Shown here: positions 12,076-24,678 of the stretch, piece by piece
Layout: each line of letters begins with the position of its first letter
Position numbering within the stretch: position 1 is the stretch's first letter
Source of the DNA: Lyophyllum atratum
Lineage: Eukaryota; Basidiomycota; Agaricomycetes; Agaricales; Lyophyllaceae
Direction: 5' to 3'
Assembly (NCBI GenBank): GCA_014905825.1
Contig: JACGCN010000012.1
Coordinates: 1,364,001-1,428,000 of the forward strand
DNA length: 64,000 bases
Position numbers and translations under genes: made by a program
The notes under the pieces: generated by a model
The model's database searches: none
What the model was told of the DNA's origin: nothing
Seen by the model: only the letters and a program-made list of their open reading frames with translations

Positions 12076-12758
12076 CTAATGAACGAGAGGCGGGTTAGTT
12101 GCTCTCGGGAGTCCGGAGGTGGTACCAGGTTCGTGAGCCTATCGAGTTTGCCATTCGGCCTCAGTCTCAGCTTGTCTCTGGATACACCGACCGACTCACC
12201 AGGACATCCCGAAGCCCAGTTGCGAATCAACAAGCAGCTTGCGATGTGTTGAATCCGACCTTGCAACAGCTGTTGAAGCGAATATGCATGACAGCCAACG
12301 GAAAATTCCAGACGTCACCATCTCGGACCTCGGACCTTGTCTTAGTCCTAGTTAGTCGATCTGACATCTTGTAAATTGTCATTTGTTTTGTGCCGCCGTG
12401 ACTATGAGGAGCCCTATCGTCAAACTGTTCGTGCTTGCATTTTCGCATACCCAATCACCGTATTGAAGAAGACAAGGAAAATTGAGGAAAGGAATATCAT
12501 CGGCGCCATCACCTTCAAGATGGACCATTGGAACGGTTATCTCCGAGATTAGATGTAATCTGATGCTTAACCAATTTGGGACAATCTGGCAAGCACCAGC
12601 CCTCGCACTCACATCCTTTCAGCATATGGGCAATTCTCGACCTTACACTGACGGCCGGGGACTTTTATCTTTTATTTGTGCCGTTACTCACGTAATTGAC
12701 GTCATATACCCGTCTGTACCAGCCGAGTCTGCAACCTTGCCACTACCAATTGCTCGAC
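12076..12758. other. Interval between acyltransferase and peptidase
   Basis: Should contain the missing first exon and promoter of the acyltransferase and the 3' end region of the peptidase, both on the minus strand. Short open frames are present, but none joins convincingly to either gene. Confidence 0.45.
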
Positions 12759-15277
12759 TTAATTCGGGAATTGCACCACCAGCGTCTCGGCCCACTTGAA
12801 AAAGTCCCTCCCTGCCGCCCACACCACCCTTCCAGCCTCAACCCCCTCCAGCGGGTGACTCTCCCCTTCAAACACCAACATCTCCACCTTGGACCCCTCC
12901 CGCGCTCTATCCTTCAAGGCATGGTAGTACTCGATCCCCTGCGTCGGCGCCACGCGCCGATCGGACAGCCCAACGAGGAGGAGCACGTTCGCGCGTACGG
13001 CGTCAATGTGGGAGATGGGCGAGGCGCGGTGCAAGCGCTCGAAGGTTTCAGGGGTCATAATGGGCGTCTTCTTAGACGCGGTCGGGGACTTCGTCTGGGA
13101 CTCGGCCTCGGTGACGGAGGGTGAGGAGAAGACGGGGTAGTCCATCCCGAACTCGGCGTAATACCAGTCTGGAATATCAGAGTCGGAGATCTCGCCGGCT
13201 GACATAACAGGGTTGCGAATGACGGCGGCGGAGAACATGTTGGGGTACTGCCCAATGACTGTTGGCGTAACGTTAGCCTTTATCACAATAATGTATTGGA
13301 TAGAGGAACTCACGATGTCCGGAGAGGAAGCCACCATGGCTCCCGCCCATAACGAGCTGCTTCCCCGGTCCTTCGACGGAAATACCTAGCTTAATGAGGT
13401 GCCGCGTGGAAGCGATACAATCCTCGACGTCCACAGTCCCGCATTTACCGATGAGCGCATGAACAGCGGATTCTCCGAATCCAAGGGAGCCCGTGTAATT
13501 GGGCTGGGAGATGGTGTCTATCAATTATCCAGGGCATCATGAATATAACGAACGCGCTCGGATAAAGAAGGAAATGGAACTGACATCGTTCCAACGCAAG
13601 GGCAGCAATCGCAGGCGAGAATGCCGTCAAAGTAGTGCCATGCGGGCCTCCGTGAGGTATCGTGATGCATGGCCGGATGTCCCTCACTTTTTCCGGTGCA
13701 ATTGCAGATTGGATGACGATGGTCTCTGTCGGATATCGATCTGGAATGGTGATGACCGAGGCACGCAAGGCGGACAGCTCTTCCTCCACTATATACCATT
13801 CAGTGAGCCCACTGAAAGTGACAAGGAAGGGGGTACTTACCGTTAGAAGGCAGGGTGGGCTTATATAGTATCCGCCAAGACACCTCCCCTTCCTCATTGA
13901 ACTGTCCGAGAAGGATTTCATGAGGCATCGTGGGCGTACTCCTAGTACACAACACTCGCGACTTCCCATCCGTGTTGAGGACCCTCCAACTATGCAACTT
14001 CCCATCTTCAGGCGTTAGGTCCTTCACAGCCCCATCCGCCGTAGATATCAGCACAACCGTCGAACGCGATCCCCATATAGAAGATGTGATGAGATATGGC
14101 GCTGTGGAGGTGGAGAGACGGAGAATTGGAGACGAATTAAAGTTGAAATCGGGGTATAAACCGGGGAAGGCGCCCTTTTCGGGTTTGAAGACCACGTCGA
14201 CGAGGGGTGAGGAAAGGGTTTTGAGATCCGGGGTGGAGGTGATGTCAAGGGAGTATACTAGAGATGTCGCGGCGTGGGGCCCTCCAGTGGGATGGGAGAG
14301 CCACACGAGGGTTGCTTTGTTGTCCTGTGTAAATATACGAGGGGAACGACAAGCCAGGTTTGAAGGAGTCAGCTTGCGCGCGGTGCTCTGCAGCGGCTCC
14401 GCGTCGTCCCCGATTTGGTCGGCTGACATGCTCGAGGGCGTGATTTCCCAAATGCCAGAGGGCCGGTTGAGGCAGTACTTGACCCCGAGAAGGCGGTGGT
14501 CCGGGGTGTATTCGTAGCCCGTTGCGTACAAGACATCCCCCTTAGGCCCAAAAATGGTTTGGCCGAATAGGGCAGTAGAGGGTGTAGAAAGCGAGGTCAG
14601 TTTCCGTGAAGGTTCGCCAGGACCGTTTGACCAGAAGAAGACGAAGGTCGTAGGTCGGCTTTTGCCTCCGAAGCCTTCTCCAAACGAAGGCGTGTATCTG
14701 AATTTCTGATACGGATCCTCTTCAGATGGTTTGGGAGGGTTGCTTTCCGCGATGTAGAGCAAAGACGTCTCCGAAGGCGAAAAGGACAGGGATCCAACAA
14801 AATCTGTCGAGCACGCGTTAACCAAAGAGATAAGCGCTTACGATACGAAAATTACCGTCTGCGTAGAATGCGCCGTGGCTCTCTGTAACTTCGATCGAGG
14901 CCTCGACTTTGTTCAATTTCTGATCCCAGACCTCCACAAATCGCGTTGTTTTGCCTTGGTCCTTGATCTCACGCAAAACTGCACGACGCGTACCAGACGG
15001 CGAATACGCGACCATCTTCTCCGAATCGCCGATATCTTGTAGAGGCGAAGCGGTGACCGAGGACTCAGTCACAACCAGCGAGTTGGTTACGGTCCTTCTG
15101 ATGTTTCTTACATGGTCTTGTATGTTAGAGGTTACTTGAATTACTGTATGGTCCGAATGTCAGTCGTTTAGATAGGATGGATGGTAGGTAGGGTTTCAGT
15201 TCAGAGACTTATGTACCATCTTTTTCAACGAACTGCGCGGATGCGGGCAATGGAATTTCTGTGAGGAGTTCGTACAT
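12759..15277 (-). CDS. Acylaminoacyl-peptidase (prolyl oligopeptidase family S9)
   Basis: Predicted cytosolic serine peptidase of 748 residues that releases N-acylated amino acids from peptides. Minus-strand exons in order: 15277-15217, 15143-14856, 14803-13837, 13811-13585, 13517-13314, 13258-12759; the frame closes. The start MYELLTEIPLPASAQF lies in a short first exon. The N-terminal two thirds is the beta-propeller part (FVGSLSFSPSETSLLYIAE and similar). The C-terminal hydrolase has HGGPHG, the nucleophile elbow GGSHGG (Ser near residue 574), Asp in GLSDRRVAP (about 681) and His in GESHPLEG (about 716), a complete triad. The donor at the end of exon 3 must be GTACCC rather than the neighbouring GTAAGT, because only that choice keeps frame. 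Length matches animal APEH (about 730). It is one of three minus-strand genes enclosed by the two NACHT genes. Confidence 0.9.
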
Positions 15278-15971
15278 CGCGGTGTTGGTGTACCTGGTGT
15301 ACCAACGCTGTGCTATCCGATTATCACGATAATGGTGTTTGTCTAAACCCCTCTGTCAAAACATCTATGTTGAATGAAAACCGTCGCAGGCGGAAGAAAA
15401 GAATGTGATTCGTACTGTGATTCCAGCGGCAGTGCCAGCGAGGCGGTGTATGTTCCAACGAGATGCCGTGAAGCCTACGATGGAGCAGACGCGTGGTGTT
15501 ACCATACTGCTAATCTGCCCTGGCAGTGGTCAGGCCAGAAAAATATTGCGTTGTCTTTTTGAAGGAGCTCGAACAGAGAGGGGAAACCAGGGGGAAAGCG
15601 CCAGCTGATACTGAGTTTACGTGTTGGGAGTGACGGCCCTGACATGCATTTCGGAGCCTCGGTTCGCGCTCACGCCAAGTCATTCAACAACTTCTAAGTA
15701 GCCCTGGCAGCGATAGCATTCAGGACTCGGAAACACACACTACCATGCTGCCGCTGAAGCGCTGACGTCTGACTTGGATAATTGTGTAGAGCCAAAATGT
15801 CCTGTATAAATATCAATCCCTTATCCAGTTTAGTGGGCGATCTCAGTTCAGAACAGGGCATAGGAAACGGTGTACATGTCAAGGCTGGCTGGTGGGTCTT
15901 TCCAAAGTATTTTTGGGGGCCGCGGTAAGAATACAGCGAATGGAATGAAATATATAGAGGGTAAGAAGCGA
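15278..15971. other. Intergenic region
   Basis: Holds the promoter side of the peptidase gene and the 3' side of the P1 gene, both transcribed leftward. No open frame of note and no repeat. Confidence 0.5.
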
Positions 15972-16571
15972 TTAATCGAAGAGACCGAAGCCCTGTCAGA
16001 AGAATGTACAATGAGTCAATTATCCAAGTCTGCGAATTGGGCTACGCACCATGTCATCATCAGATTCCTCCTTCTCTTCGGGCTTCTCCTCCGCCTTAGG
16101 TGCCTCAGCAGCCGCGCCACCAGCAGCAGCTGCGGGTGCAGCAGCACCGGCAGCAGGTGCTCCGCCACCAGAGCCAACGTTCGACAGGAGCTCCTTCACG
16201 TTCTTTCCCTCCAGCGCCTTGGCGAGTAGTGATGCCCAGATAGGCTCTAGCTCAACATTGGCCGCGTTCGTCAATGTGAGGAGCTTGTCCGACTGTAGAA
16301 AGACTCCTCCGTCAGAAATCTGTGCCCGATCGATTAAATCAGGTTCGTACTGTGATTTCGATGCCTTCATCGGCGAGGATAAGTGCGGCGTATGTTGCGG
16401 CGAGGTCAGTTGAGGCCTACGAAGGTGGGTGAAAAATCGTTAGCATTCGAGTAACAAGCTGGCAGAGTCATCTGATATCACAAGTCCGCATCCACCCCAA
16501 GATAAGCTCTTGGGACGAATGAAACTGGGCATATCGATGCATGATGGAGCGTAGGTTCGGATTCTCACCAT
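15972..16571 (-). CDS. RPP1: 60S acidic ribosomal protein P1
   Basis: Ribosomal stalk protein of 110 residues that pairs with P2 on P0 and recruits elongation factors to the large subunit. Exons on the minus strand: 16571-16569 (only the ATG), 16416-16351, 16292-16050 and 15992-15972. Together they give [19 protein letters not shown], then [20 protein letters not shown], a Gly/Ala hinge ([17 protein letters not shown]), an acidic stretch and the family's terminal EESDDDMGFGLFD. The last exon supplies just GFGLFD and the stop. Sequence and length fit the family well. The CACGTG box at 16670-16675 may lie in its promoter; that is only a guess from position. Confidence 0.95.
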
Positions 16572-17461
16572 TTTAGAAGACGGGACGGTCGAGGAGGTCG
16601 TAGGGAACGGCGAGCTGGGAGATATGCGTTGATACAAAACCTTGTCAACACAGTGGCCGAAATTGGCGCCACGTGCCTCCCACGCGGGAAATTTCCAAAT
16701 ATGGAACCCATTCGCCTTGATACAAACTTGATACAAACTCTTAGCTCAGCTTGAGCTCAGCTGCCTCCATCTCATTTGTCTTCGAAATAAAACATCATCC
16801 CGGAATAAGTACCTCGTGCTTATTGGGCCTCAGATCATAGGGTCTAGCTTCAGACCATAAGTTTCAAACGGCGCAGCAAACTCGCTATGCGCTTGATTTC
16901 AACGTGACAGCAGTCTCTTTGCCATATTGATCCAAGTGCGTCTGTTGCTGAACATCAAGTTCGACAGGTTTAGAAATCTTGATGGTTCGTTTCGTTTTCC
17001 CAAGGGATATCATTTCTTAAGAATCCGCATGCGGACTCAGAAATAAGGATGATATTCCTTACCAGCTCGCGAGTCGCACCTCGAGGCTGAACATTCTCAG
17101 CTAGATCGTAATTATATTCTTCTATATCTCATGGAAGGCTGCATCTTATGGTACTATGCCATTCCTTCGTGATCTAACTTATTATCCCTACCATTTTCAG
17201 AGACATACATGATCAGGATAGAATATGCTATGAAACCTGCTTGAACTTTCAATTTGACGATAGCACCTTTGCGCCGCATAATCCAAGGGTTCTGATGTTG
17301 CGCAACCTTCGTACTGTCCCTATCTGCTTCTTGTATCGTTCAATGCGCATCATGAGTGACGCTCAAGTCGAATTCGCCAGATGACGGTCCTGTTGTCAAA
17401 AAAAATACTAAGAAACAAAACAGGGGCGCAGCGCAACGCTGACTTACAAATTATCCCTTCT
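16572..17461. other. Intergenic region upstream of P1
   Basis: About 890 bp without a credible gene, containing the P1 promoter at its left end and the 3' flank of NACHT-WD40 copy 2 at its right end. AT-rich from about 16.9 kb. Confidence 0.5.
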
Positions 17462-20400
17462 TCACTTTCGTCTCCGAGTCCCTGGAACAATCGTCATATG
17501 TCCATCTTTTCGAATCCTGATGATGTGGTCGTCGATCAGCGCCCAAATTCCGCTCTCTGGATCGTTCGAGGAAATCCACATGTTGCCTGATGCGTCGAGG
17601 TATTGGCCTTCATTGTGCTGCAGATTGAAATTGAAAGATGGGAACGACGCAGCGATGCCGGACGAACAGGGACGGCTGTCAATTCGATCGTCGGAAGGTG
17701 CTCCAGACATCTCCTTCCACATCACTGTAGTCCCGGTATCGAGCGCAGCAACGACCCTGCTGCTACCGGCCACGAAAAACAATGAGATGATAGTCGACCA
17801 GTAATCCACCCTTGACTGGGCGACAAGTCTCCCATTATGCGTATCCCAGAGGTAGACGGCATCGAAAGATGATGCGGCCAGTCGCAATCCGTCGGAGGAG
17901 AGCGAAATACACCGAAGCTCGCTCTCCTGACCATCTAATAGATGTCCTTCATGTCGCTCCAGAAGGAGTCCCTCATCGCCTGCGACTTTGGCGTCCCACA
18001 ACCGGATACGATTGTCATTGGAAATTGAAGCAGTCAACTCTCCATTCGGGGAGAAACCGGTCATTTTTGCCTTGGGACCGTCGACGAGACTATTAATCGG
18101 AGTCCAGATCCTGATACTATAATCCTCAGAAACGGAACAGATTTGGTTTCCATCTGGCGAAAACATAACCGAGAGAACACCGTGGCTGTGGCCAACCAAG
18201 GGCGGTCCTATCAATTGCCTCGTCTCGACGTCCCATATGCGAAGGCTTTTATCATGGGAGCCTGAGACCATTTGTTTCCCGTCTGGTGAAAAATTGAGGG
18301 AGCATATTGCGCCCTTGTGTCCCTCCAACAGCTGTCCAACTTGCTCCCCACCCTGCACATCCCAGAAGCAGATTGTACCGGTTGAATCACCAGAAACAGC
18401 TAAGCTCCCGTCTGGGGAAAATTCGACTGCCGTCACACGTGTCTTGACACCTTGCGATGGATGCGTAAGATGACGGACCTCCCCAAGTTCCAAATTCCAA
18501 AGATATGCTCTGTCGTCATTTGCGCATGAGAGACAGTATGTTCCATCAGGAGAGAAACTGACAGCCGATACGCGGGACACATGGCCAGGGAAGTGCTTCT
18601 CCAGCCGGGGACCATTCTCCAGATTCCATATTTGGAGGATGCCATCGTCATAGCCTGCGATCAACAAATCGCCCAATACTGAGAAAGCGATGCATGTCAC
18701 TGGATGAGTGTGACAGAAAAATGGTGTCCCGATTGCTTCCCCAGTGCATGTATCCCGAAGGCAAAGTTTCCCATCTTTCCCTCCAACTACAAAATGACTT
18801 CTATCCGGAGAGAAAGCGAAGCAATCAGAGACAGTCGCGAGGTCACTATCGCCAGCTGGGAACTTCTTCTCTTCAGCTATACACAAGAGCTGTGAGTCGT
18901 ACAGGCGGATGTATCCATCATGAGATGCACAAACAAGCCGCTTTCCGTCCGGCAGGAATGCAACTTCGGAACATGATGGAATGAATTCCAAAAGGGTGAC
19001 CTTCGATGTGAACGTGGCTGAGTCGATCCCAGTCATAACATCCCAGGCACGCACCCCGCTGCCTAGCGATGCTTGGATATGGGATTTCTCTGGGGAAAGT
19101 GTGAGAAATAATGGGCCGACATTCTCGTCGTTCGATGATTGATGAAGGACGCTCAGCATTATATCCATGTCTACAGTACATCCCTTCATCGCGATGCCTG
19201 AAGCAGTGCCCGATGCATGCAGGAAATGCTGGGAAGAAAATCGGTAGGCATAGCGGAACAGTGTGGGCATCCGAAGGGTGGCAGTTGCAGACTTGGCAAG
19301 AGCTAATTGCCGGAGGCACTGGAACGCAAGCTCCCGGTGTGAGCCGCTCGAATCAACGCGGAAGCGCGAAGTCACACGGGTGTCGCTTGTGATGAACTCG
19401 AAAAATAATTTATGTAGGCGGGGTACGGTTTGGCCGTTGATGGCACCCGCTCCGGCCACCAAAACGGTTCGCAGCCGCTTTACGAACCTCACAGCGTCAA
19501 CTGGGGCATGGGATGGGGAGCGTCGCAGGTCTAGTAGCCGACTGATGTTGTTGAGGGACAGAGGTTCATGTAAAACGACAATAGCTCCAATCATTCGACG
19601 GAAGGACTCGAATGCCCACTCATCCGCTTTCCTGTACGTGAAGGAGAGGATCAGGTCGTAGAGGGTGTTGATATCACCCATCCCATCCGAATTGAGCTTA
19701 TCGAGGATGTCATCGAGGCATTCTGTTCCCAATGTATCGAGCTGTTCCTGGATAAACTTCACGGCCGTGACTGCCCAGATGAAAAGACCAGAGGCGTTGG
19801 TGGCTAGTATATCAAACCGTTCATTTCCTGGCCACACCCTCCAATCCAAATCGTTGGCCAGAACAATCTCCACAATCTTTCGTCGAAGGAACCTGGAAAC
19901 GTCATCGATAGACGACGGGGATGTGGTGTGTAGATGTAAATGTTTGACACATTTGTCGTTCATAGTGTGTGCAAAAGGGTTTCGTATGTCGTCCTCAGTA
20001 CGGCTGGCAATATAAACTTTCGCGTTGGGATGGTTTGAAAGTTCATCAAATAAACGAGAGAAGATGTCCGCAGTGGACCTCAGGTGACTTCTGTCCGTCT
20101 CATCCAGACCATCGATGACGATGACAACCGGCTTTGCGGGATCGAGCTTTGACGCAACACGGATGGCATCTATGAAAAGAGCAGTGGCTTGTTCGGAGGA
20201 AACTGCGTCCATCAAGGACGGTTTCAACTTCAAGCGGTCGTGGATTTCGCGTTGCACCAGTTCTGAGCGTTCTGCAAGCTGGCGAGCGATTGAAGGGAAG
20301 TATGAATTAGGGTCGGTGGTGTCCACGCAGTTGCGATTGATAAAAAATTGTGCCCAGAGTATGCCCCTGTCCTTGCAATCTCGGGCGATGGAAGCGGTGA

Positions 20401-21615
20401 CGGCGGATTTTCCGCAGCCAGGGTCGCCTGTCAGCCACAAGAAGTTCCGTGAGCCTGGTGCAACGTCCTCTACCCAGCCCATGATTTCCTTCAGAATATC
20501 GACCCTCGTCTCCTTGTCGCAGGGAGGCTTGCCTTGTTTGTCGTAAGATGTATTCCCGATAGCATGCATGGAGAGCATTTGCAAAACATATTGTCGCCTT
20601 TCTTCTGCTTCACGGCGTTGACGTTCTTCTTCGCGATGCCGAATTTCCTCCTCTTTGGCTACTTCTAGCCTTTCGTTCATGAGTTTCTAACAGACATGTT
20701 GGTTATGTTACGTCGAGTCCGTCGATGTACAACTCACGAATTGTTCTGCCTGTGTCGCGCGGATTCTTCGCAGTGTCGCTTTTATCTGTCCTTGCTCCTG
20801 CCGGGTTTTCCAAATAGCGTGTAGGATGGTATCAATTCCCCATGCTTGGCAAACGAGTGAGCGGTCCTGAGAAGCAAAATTACACATCATGAAGACGCTT
20901 ATGCGCTCTAGAAAATGCTTACGCTGAATATAGCCCGAACTTCGGTGATGCGAGTCTTGAACTCCGTAACATCTTTGTTGACGTTGAGCTTTTTGTTTAG
21001 CGACCACCATTTATCTGACTATGGCCAAAAATGAATCGTCGCTTAGCCTGAAACGATGAAAAGAATTACCAGCCGAGAAGTTGCCCATTGACAGATCTCG
21101 TCAATCAGATCACTGAAGGGGAGCTGCCCTTAGCTCGGTATGATTCAACACGAAGTGTGGACATACCGCATATCAGCAAGGTTTGTCCAAGTTGTTTCCG
21201 TGAAGTGAGCGCCTATCCAACTAGCTTGTCCGGAGGCGAACGTCGCGCTGACCTGGCTGACCCAGCGGATCACGTCTTCTGCAAATCTTCGAACATCTGA
21301 CTTTGCAGTCGAAATAGTCTGAAGTAATGCAATTATCACCAGACGAATCATGGAAGAGTCGACATATTTCCGTACGTGACCAAGCTTTACAAGGTGCGCC
21401 AAAGCTTTCACAAGGCCGCGGGCAGGGAATGCGCCATCAGGGATCACTTCGAAAAATTCCCGCCCCTCGTCGATTAGCAGACAGACTCGGCGTAGGACGC
21501 GGTCTAGTGAGCTTTCCGGGTTTGCATGCGTCCATCGGTCAAGAGCGCCAAGGAAATTGGCATCGAGCTCCCAGTTTTCCCAAGGAGGGGACCGTGAAGT
21601 GTCTTTGATAGCCAT
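17462..21615 (-). CDS. NACHT-WD40 STAND protein, copy 2
   Basis: Close paralogue of copy 1, 1294 residues, on the opposite strand so that the pair is tail to tail. Minus-strand exons: 21615-21376, 21318-21167, 21112-21070, 21018-20923, 20866-20738, 20686-17462; all junction phases equal those of copy 1. Exon 1 has three extra codons (SRS). Walker A is GDPGCGKS, one residue different from copy 1, and Walker B is VIVIDGLDETD. The WD40 region again has about ten blades, for example LNFSPDGKQMVSGSHDKSLRIWD. Divergence is strongest in the first blades and at the C-terminus, while the NACHT domain is nearly unchanged. This is the pattern expected of a duplicated recognition gene whose propeller diversifies. 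Both copies look intact, so both may be functional. Confidence 0.88.
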
Positions 21616-22117
21616 ACACCAGGTGTGGGATTACGATATCCTCTGTGGAGATAGTAGAATTCAGTGGGTGGGTGTCGTTAGAGTGTGAAAGCTGTGCAGG
21701 GATGAGGGCAGGCACTGTATGCCACTACTTACATGGCGCCTAAAATGCACGAGGCAAGCGTCCTACTACGGTCCGAAGCTCTGATCGACCGGAATCAAGG
21801 GCGTCAGCTAATGACCCTCGTGTGTTGCCACCTTCTGTCAATCCTCGGCAACGTGACTGTGCGGGCTCGCGGTGTAAGTCAAGTAATTCAGGCCTAAAAT
21901 AATTAGATAGGACCTTACCTGCACATTCCTGAAGATTTTATGGTTACAATGCAGGGTCGGAGGGACACAGTACTTATGCTCGAATGCAAGAACGACGCCA
22001 ATAAATTGAATGGCAAAACCAAGGCATGTTTGATTACAGCCTCGTGGAGTGTGGGAATCTTCTTCCGTATCCAGCCTCCCAGCGAGTCAGACTCACTGTG
22101 CATTGCCCATCATCATC
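21616..22117. other. Divergent intergenic region between NACHT-WD40 copy 2 and VMA13
   Basis: About 500 bp between two divergent start codons, so it should carry both promoters. No recognisable element could be assigned. Confidence 0.5.
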
Positions 22118-23967
22118 ATGTCCGATGCTCTGGTCTCAAATACATATCTCGGCGAGGTCTCCTCCAAGATCAGATCCAAGCCGATGCCATGGGAGGTTTG
22201 AATCGCTCTTTTTATGCCCTCTACGTTCACGCTCATCTTATGGTCAGTGAAACAGGGATACCATCGCGCAGGGCTGATCACTTCCGAAGAGCTAGCTCTA
22301 ATCAAGAAGGTAGATAGAAGGCCCCGATTTTCGGTCAAGGCGATACTGCTCTCAGATGGCCATACATACGCACGTCTCTATATCAGTTTACTAGACAGGC
22401 TCCAGCGTCTTGATGCGATACAATATCTACTGGTCCACATATGGGATGCACTTACAGGTTTGTTCGCCTGACTATTCACTACAGACTCATTAAATAAGAT
22501 TCGAAAATAGAAATAGGCCACGAAGAGAGAATTTCTATGTTTTTGAAGACCTCGGACGCCAATCCGGACTATCCCTTTCTTCCCCTGCTACGGTAGGTAA
22601 GAAGCCTAAGACCCACAAATACATTGCTAATGAGTCATGCTCCAGGGCACTTGACACACAAGATGAGTTCGTTCAGCTGAAGGCCACCCTGATCCTCACA
22701 ATTCTCACCAGGTTTGCATCCAGAATACTACAATGCACAGCACCATTTTGACTGCCGCTCAGCTCGAACCTCACTCCCGTATCATCACAGCAATTTGAAT
22801 CATTCTTGAAAAATCTTGCCACACTAGTTCAGGGCACATCGCAAAACGGCCGAGATGTAGCTGTTCAATGTCTCGAAGTACTACTTACACCTCGTGACTG
22901 GCGGCAGGCCGTCTGGGCTGTCCCTAGTATCGTTGCGGCGTATGCTCTCGTCTCATCTTTCGATGCCCTCTAATCAATGTCTACCTAGATTATTGGAAAT
23001 CCTTCAGAATAAGCCTCGCCCTCAAATGAGTTACCAGGTAGTCATGTGCTTTTGGCTTTTGTCATTCGAACAGAACGTTGCGGAAGAGCTCAACAAGTAC
23101 CTCGCACCCAATCCAGTTCCGTCATCACGATTGACATGGTTTTTTTTCACCAGGAAATATGATGCGGTACCCCTTTTCATCAATGTTGCTCAAGCCGCGA
23201 GAGAGAAGGTGCTTAGAGTCGTCGTAGCCACTTTCCGAGTTGCGTCCATTCCCTGTCGTTGATTCGTCCGGAAATGCTGATCAATTCCGCAGAACCTTGT
23301 TGCGAAGGCCCCAGTAATAACCATTCCAGATATGCTAGATGCACAACTCCTCCCGTTCCTGAAAAACCTTTCTACACGGAAATGGCAAGATGATGACGTG
23401 CTTGAAGATGTTCAGTTCCTTCGGGACGAACTTAATGCCGATTCCCAGATCCTCGCGTGAGTTTTGCATCGTTTCTGGACATTCGTGACTTTATAACATG
23501 CCTAGAACATATGACAAATACACCTCCAAATTATCGTCCGGGCATCCTTTGTGGATGTCTGGCCGTGAATCAGAAAGATTCTGGAGTACCAATGCCGAAA
23601 GGTTGAATGATAATAACTGCGAGCAGCTGAAGTGAGTCGTATGTTTGTACCGACTACGTGACGGTCCTCGAATCATTACAGAACTCTTCTCGGCCTCCTG
23701 AAAGACTCTACTGATCCCTTAGTCCTCGCCATTGCTGCACATGATGTTGGGCAGTATGTGAAATACTGTGACAAAGGGAAAAAGTATGTACACTATGACT
23801 GTCTCCCTTCGCTATTCAAGTTGATCTCCCTGGCCGTCAGGTTGATGACAGACCTTGGGGGAAAGGAAAGGGTAATGGAGTTGATGACTCACGAAGACTC
23901 GGATGTGCGGTATCATGCAATGATATCTGTGCAGCAGCTCGCTAGCCAGTCTTGGCGGGTAATCTGA
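22118..23967 (+). CDS. VMA13: V-type proton ATPase subunit H
   Basis: Regulatory subunit of the V1 sector of the vacuolar H+-ATPase; it couples V1 to Vo and silences free V1. Eleven exons: 22118-22195, 22256-22457, 22499-22592, 22646-22711, 22763-22939, 22989-23096, 23154-23238, 23293-23456, 23506-23631, 23682-23783, 23841-23967. They close to 442 residues, close to the yeast protein (478). Family landmarks are the start MSDALVSNTYLGEVSSKIRS, GLITSEELALIKKVDR, PQMSYQVVMCFWLLSFEQN, LRVVVATFR, the C-terminal helix HDVGQYVKYCDKGKK and DLGGKERVMELMTHEDSDVR. It is built of HEAT/ARM-like helices. All introns are about 40-60 bp. The donor after exon 7 is the weak GTTGCG. Confidence 0.92.
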
Positions 23968-24350
23968 GTCTGTCCTTCCTTTTATTGACGTTTCCTACTT
24001 CCGTTGTTAAATTCGTTCCGGGACTGACTCAAGCGTGATCCTTGTACGTCTTGTAGTGATCTATTTCATGTTCGAATCTACAACATGGCCATTGAATTCA
24101 GACTTTGGAAGCTATATCGCATTCTTTCAGCACATGAGAACGACTAGCGCCGCTACGATATACGTGCTATCAATAGAGTCGCTGTCTGTCCCGAAAATAT
24201 CCTCAAGAACAGATACGCATCTCGTTTATCGATGTAAAGCCCATCATCTGAACTCGTAAGGTTTTCAAAGTGTCGTGGGCCCATCTTGCAGTTGGTCCAG
24301 TCTGCCTACGCCCTACATGTTATTTATGTCGCCCGGGGATCTCAACATAT
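23968..24350. other. Intergenic region after VMA13
   Basis: Presumed 3' flank of VMA13. No credible open frame. The last part leads into the NACHT gene relic. Confidence 0.45.
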
Positions 24351-24678
24351 CAGACCCAACGAATCACGTCCTCGGCGAATCTTCGGACATCAGCCTTTGC
24401 AGTCGAGATGGTCTGAAAGCAAGGCGGCAGGCATCGGTCAAATTATAGAACATGGCGAAGTCAATTGCGTACATGACTGAGATTCATGACATGTGCCAAA
24501 GTTTTCACAAGGCATCGAAAAGGGAAACCACCATCGGGAATCACTCCAAAAAATTCTCGTCCTTGGAGGATTGACTGGCAGACCTGGGGTAAAACACAGT
24601 TTAGCGAGCTTTCGGGGTTTCCACGCGTTCATCCGTCAGAGGCACCCGGAAATTCGGCATCGAGCTCCCATTGATCAC
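24351..24678 (-). pseudogene. Relic of the N-terminal exons of a third NACHT-WD40 gene
   Basis: The minus strand matches the exon 1 to exon 2 region of the two NACHT-WD40 genes: WELDA, then NPESSLN, a GREFFGVIPDGGFPFRCLVK-like stretch, and LAHVMNLSH before the former intron. It also retains the exon 2 start region (compare plus-strand 21260-21330 with 24360-24420). The copy has in-frame stops and frameshifts; for example the HANPESS segment is interrupted by TGA. Nothing of the NACHT or WD40 portion is seen beside it. It lies about 2.7 kb beyond the start of copy 2, on the same strand. It is best read as a decayed partial duplicate. Confidence 0.8.
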
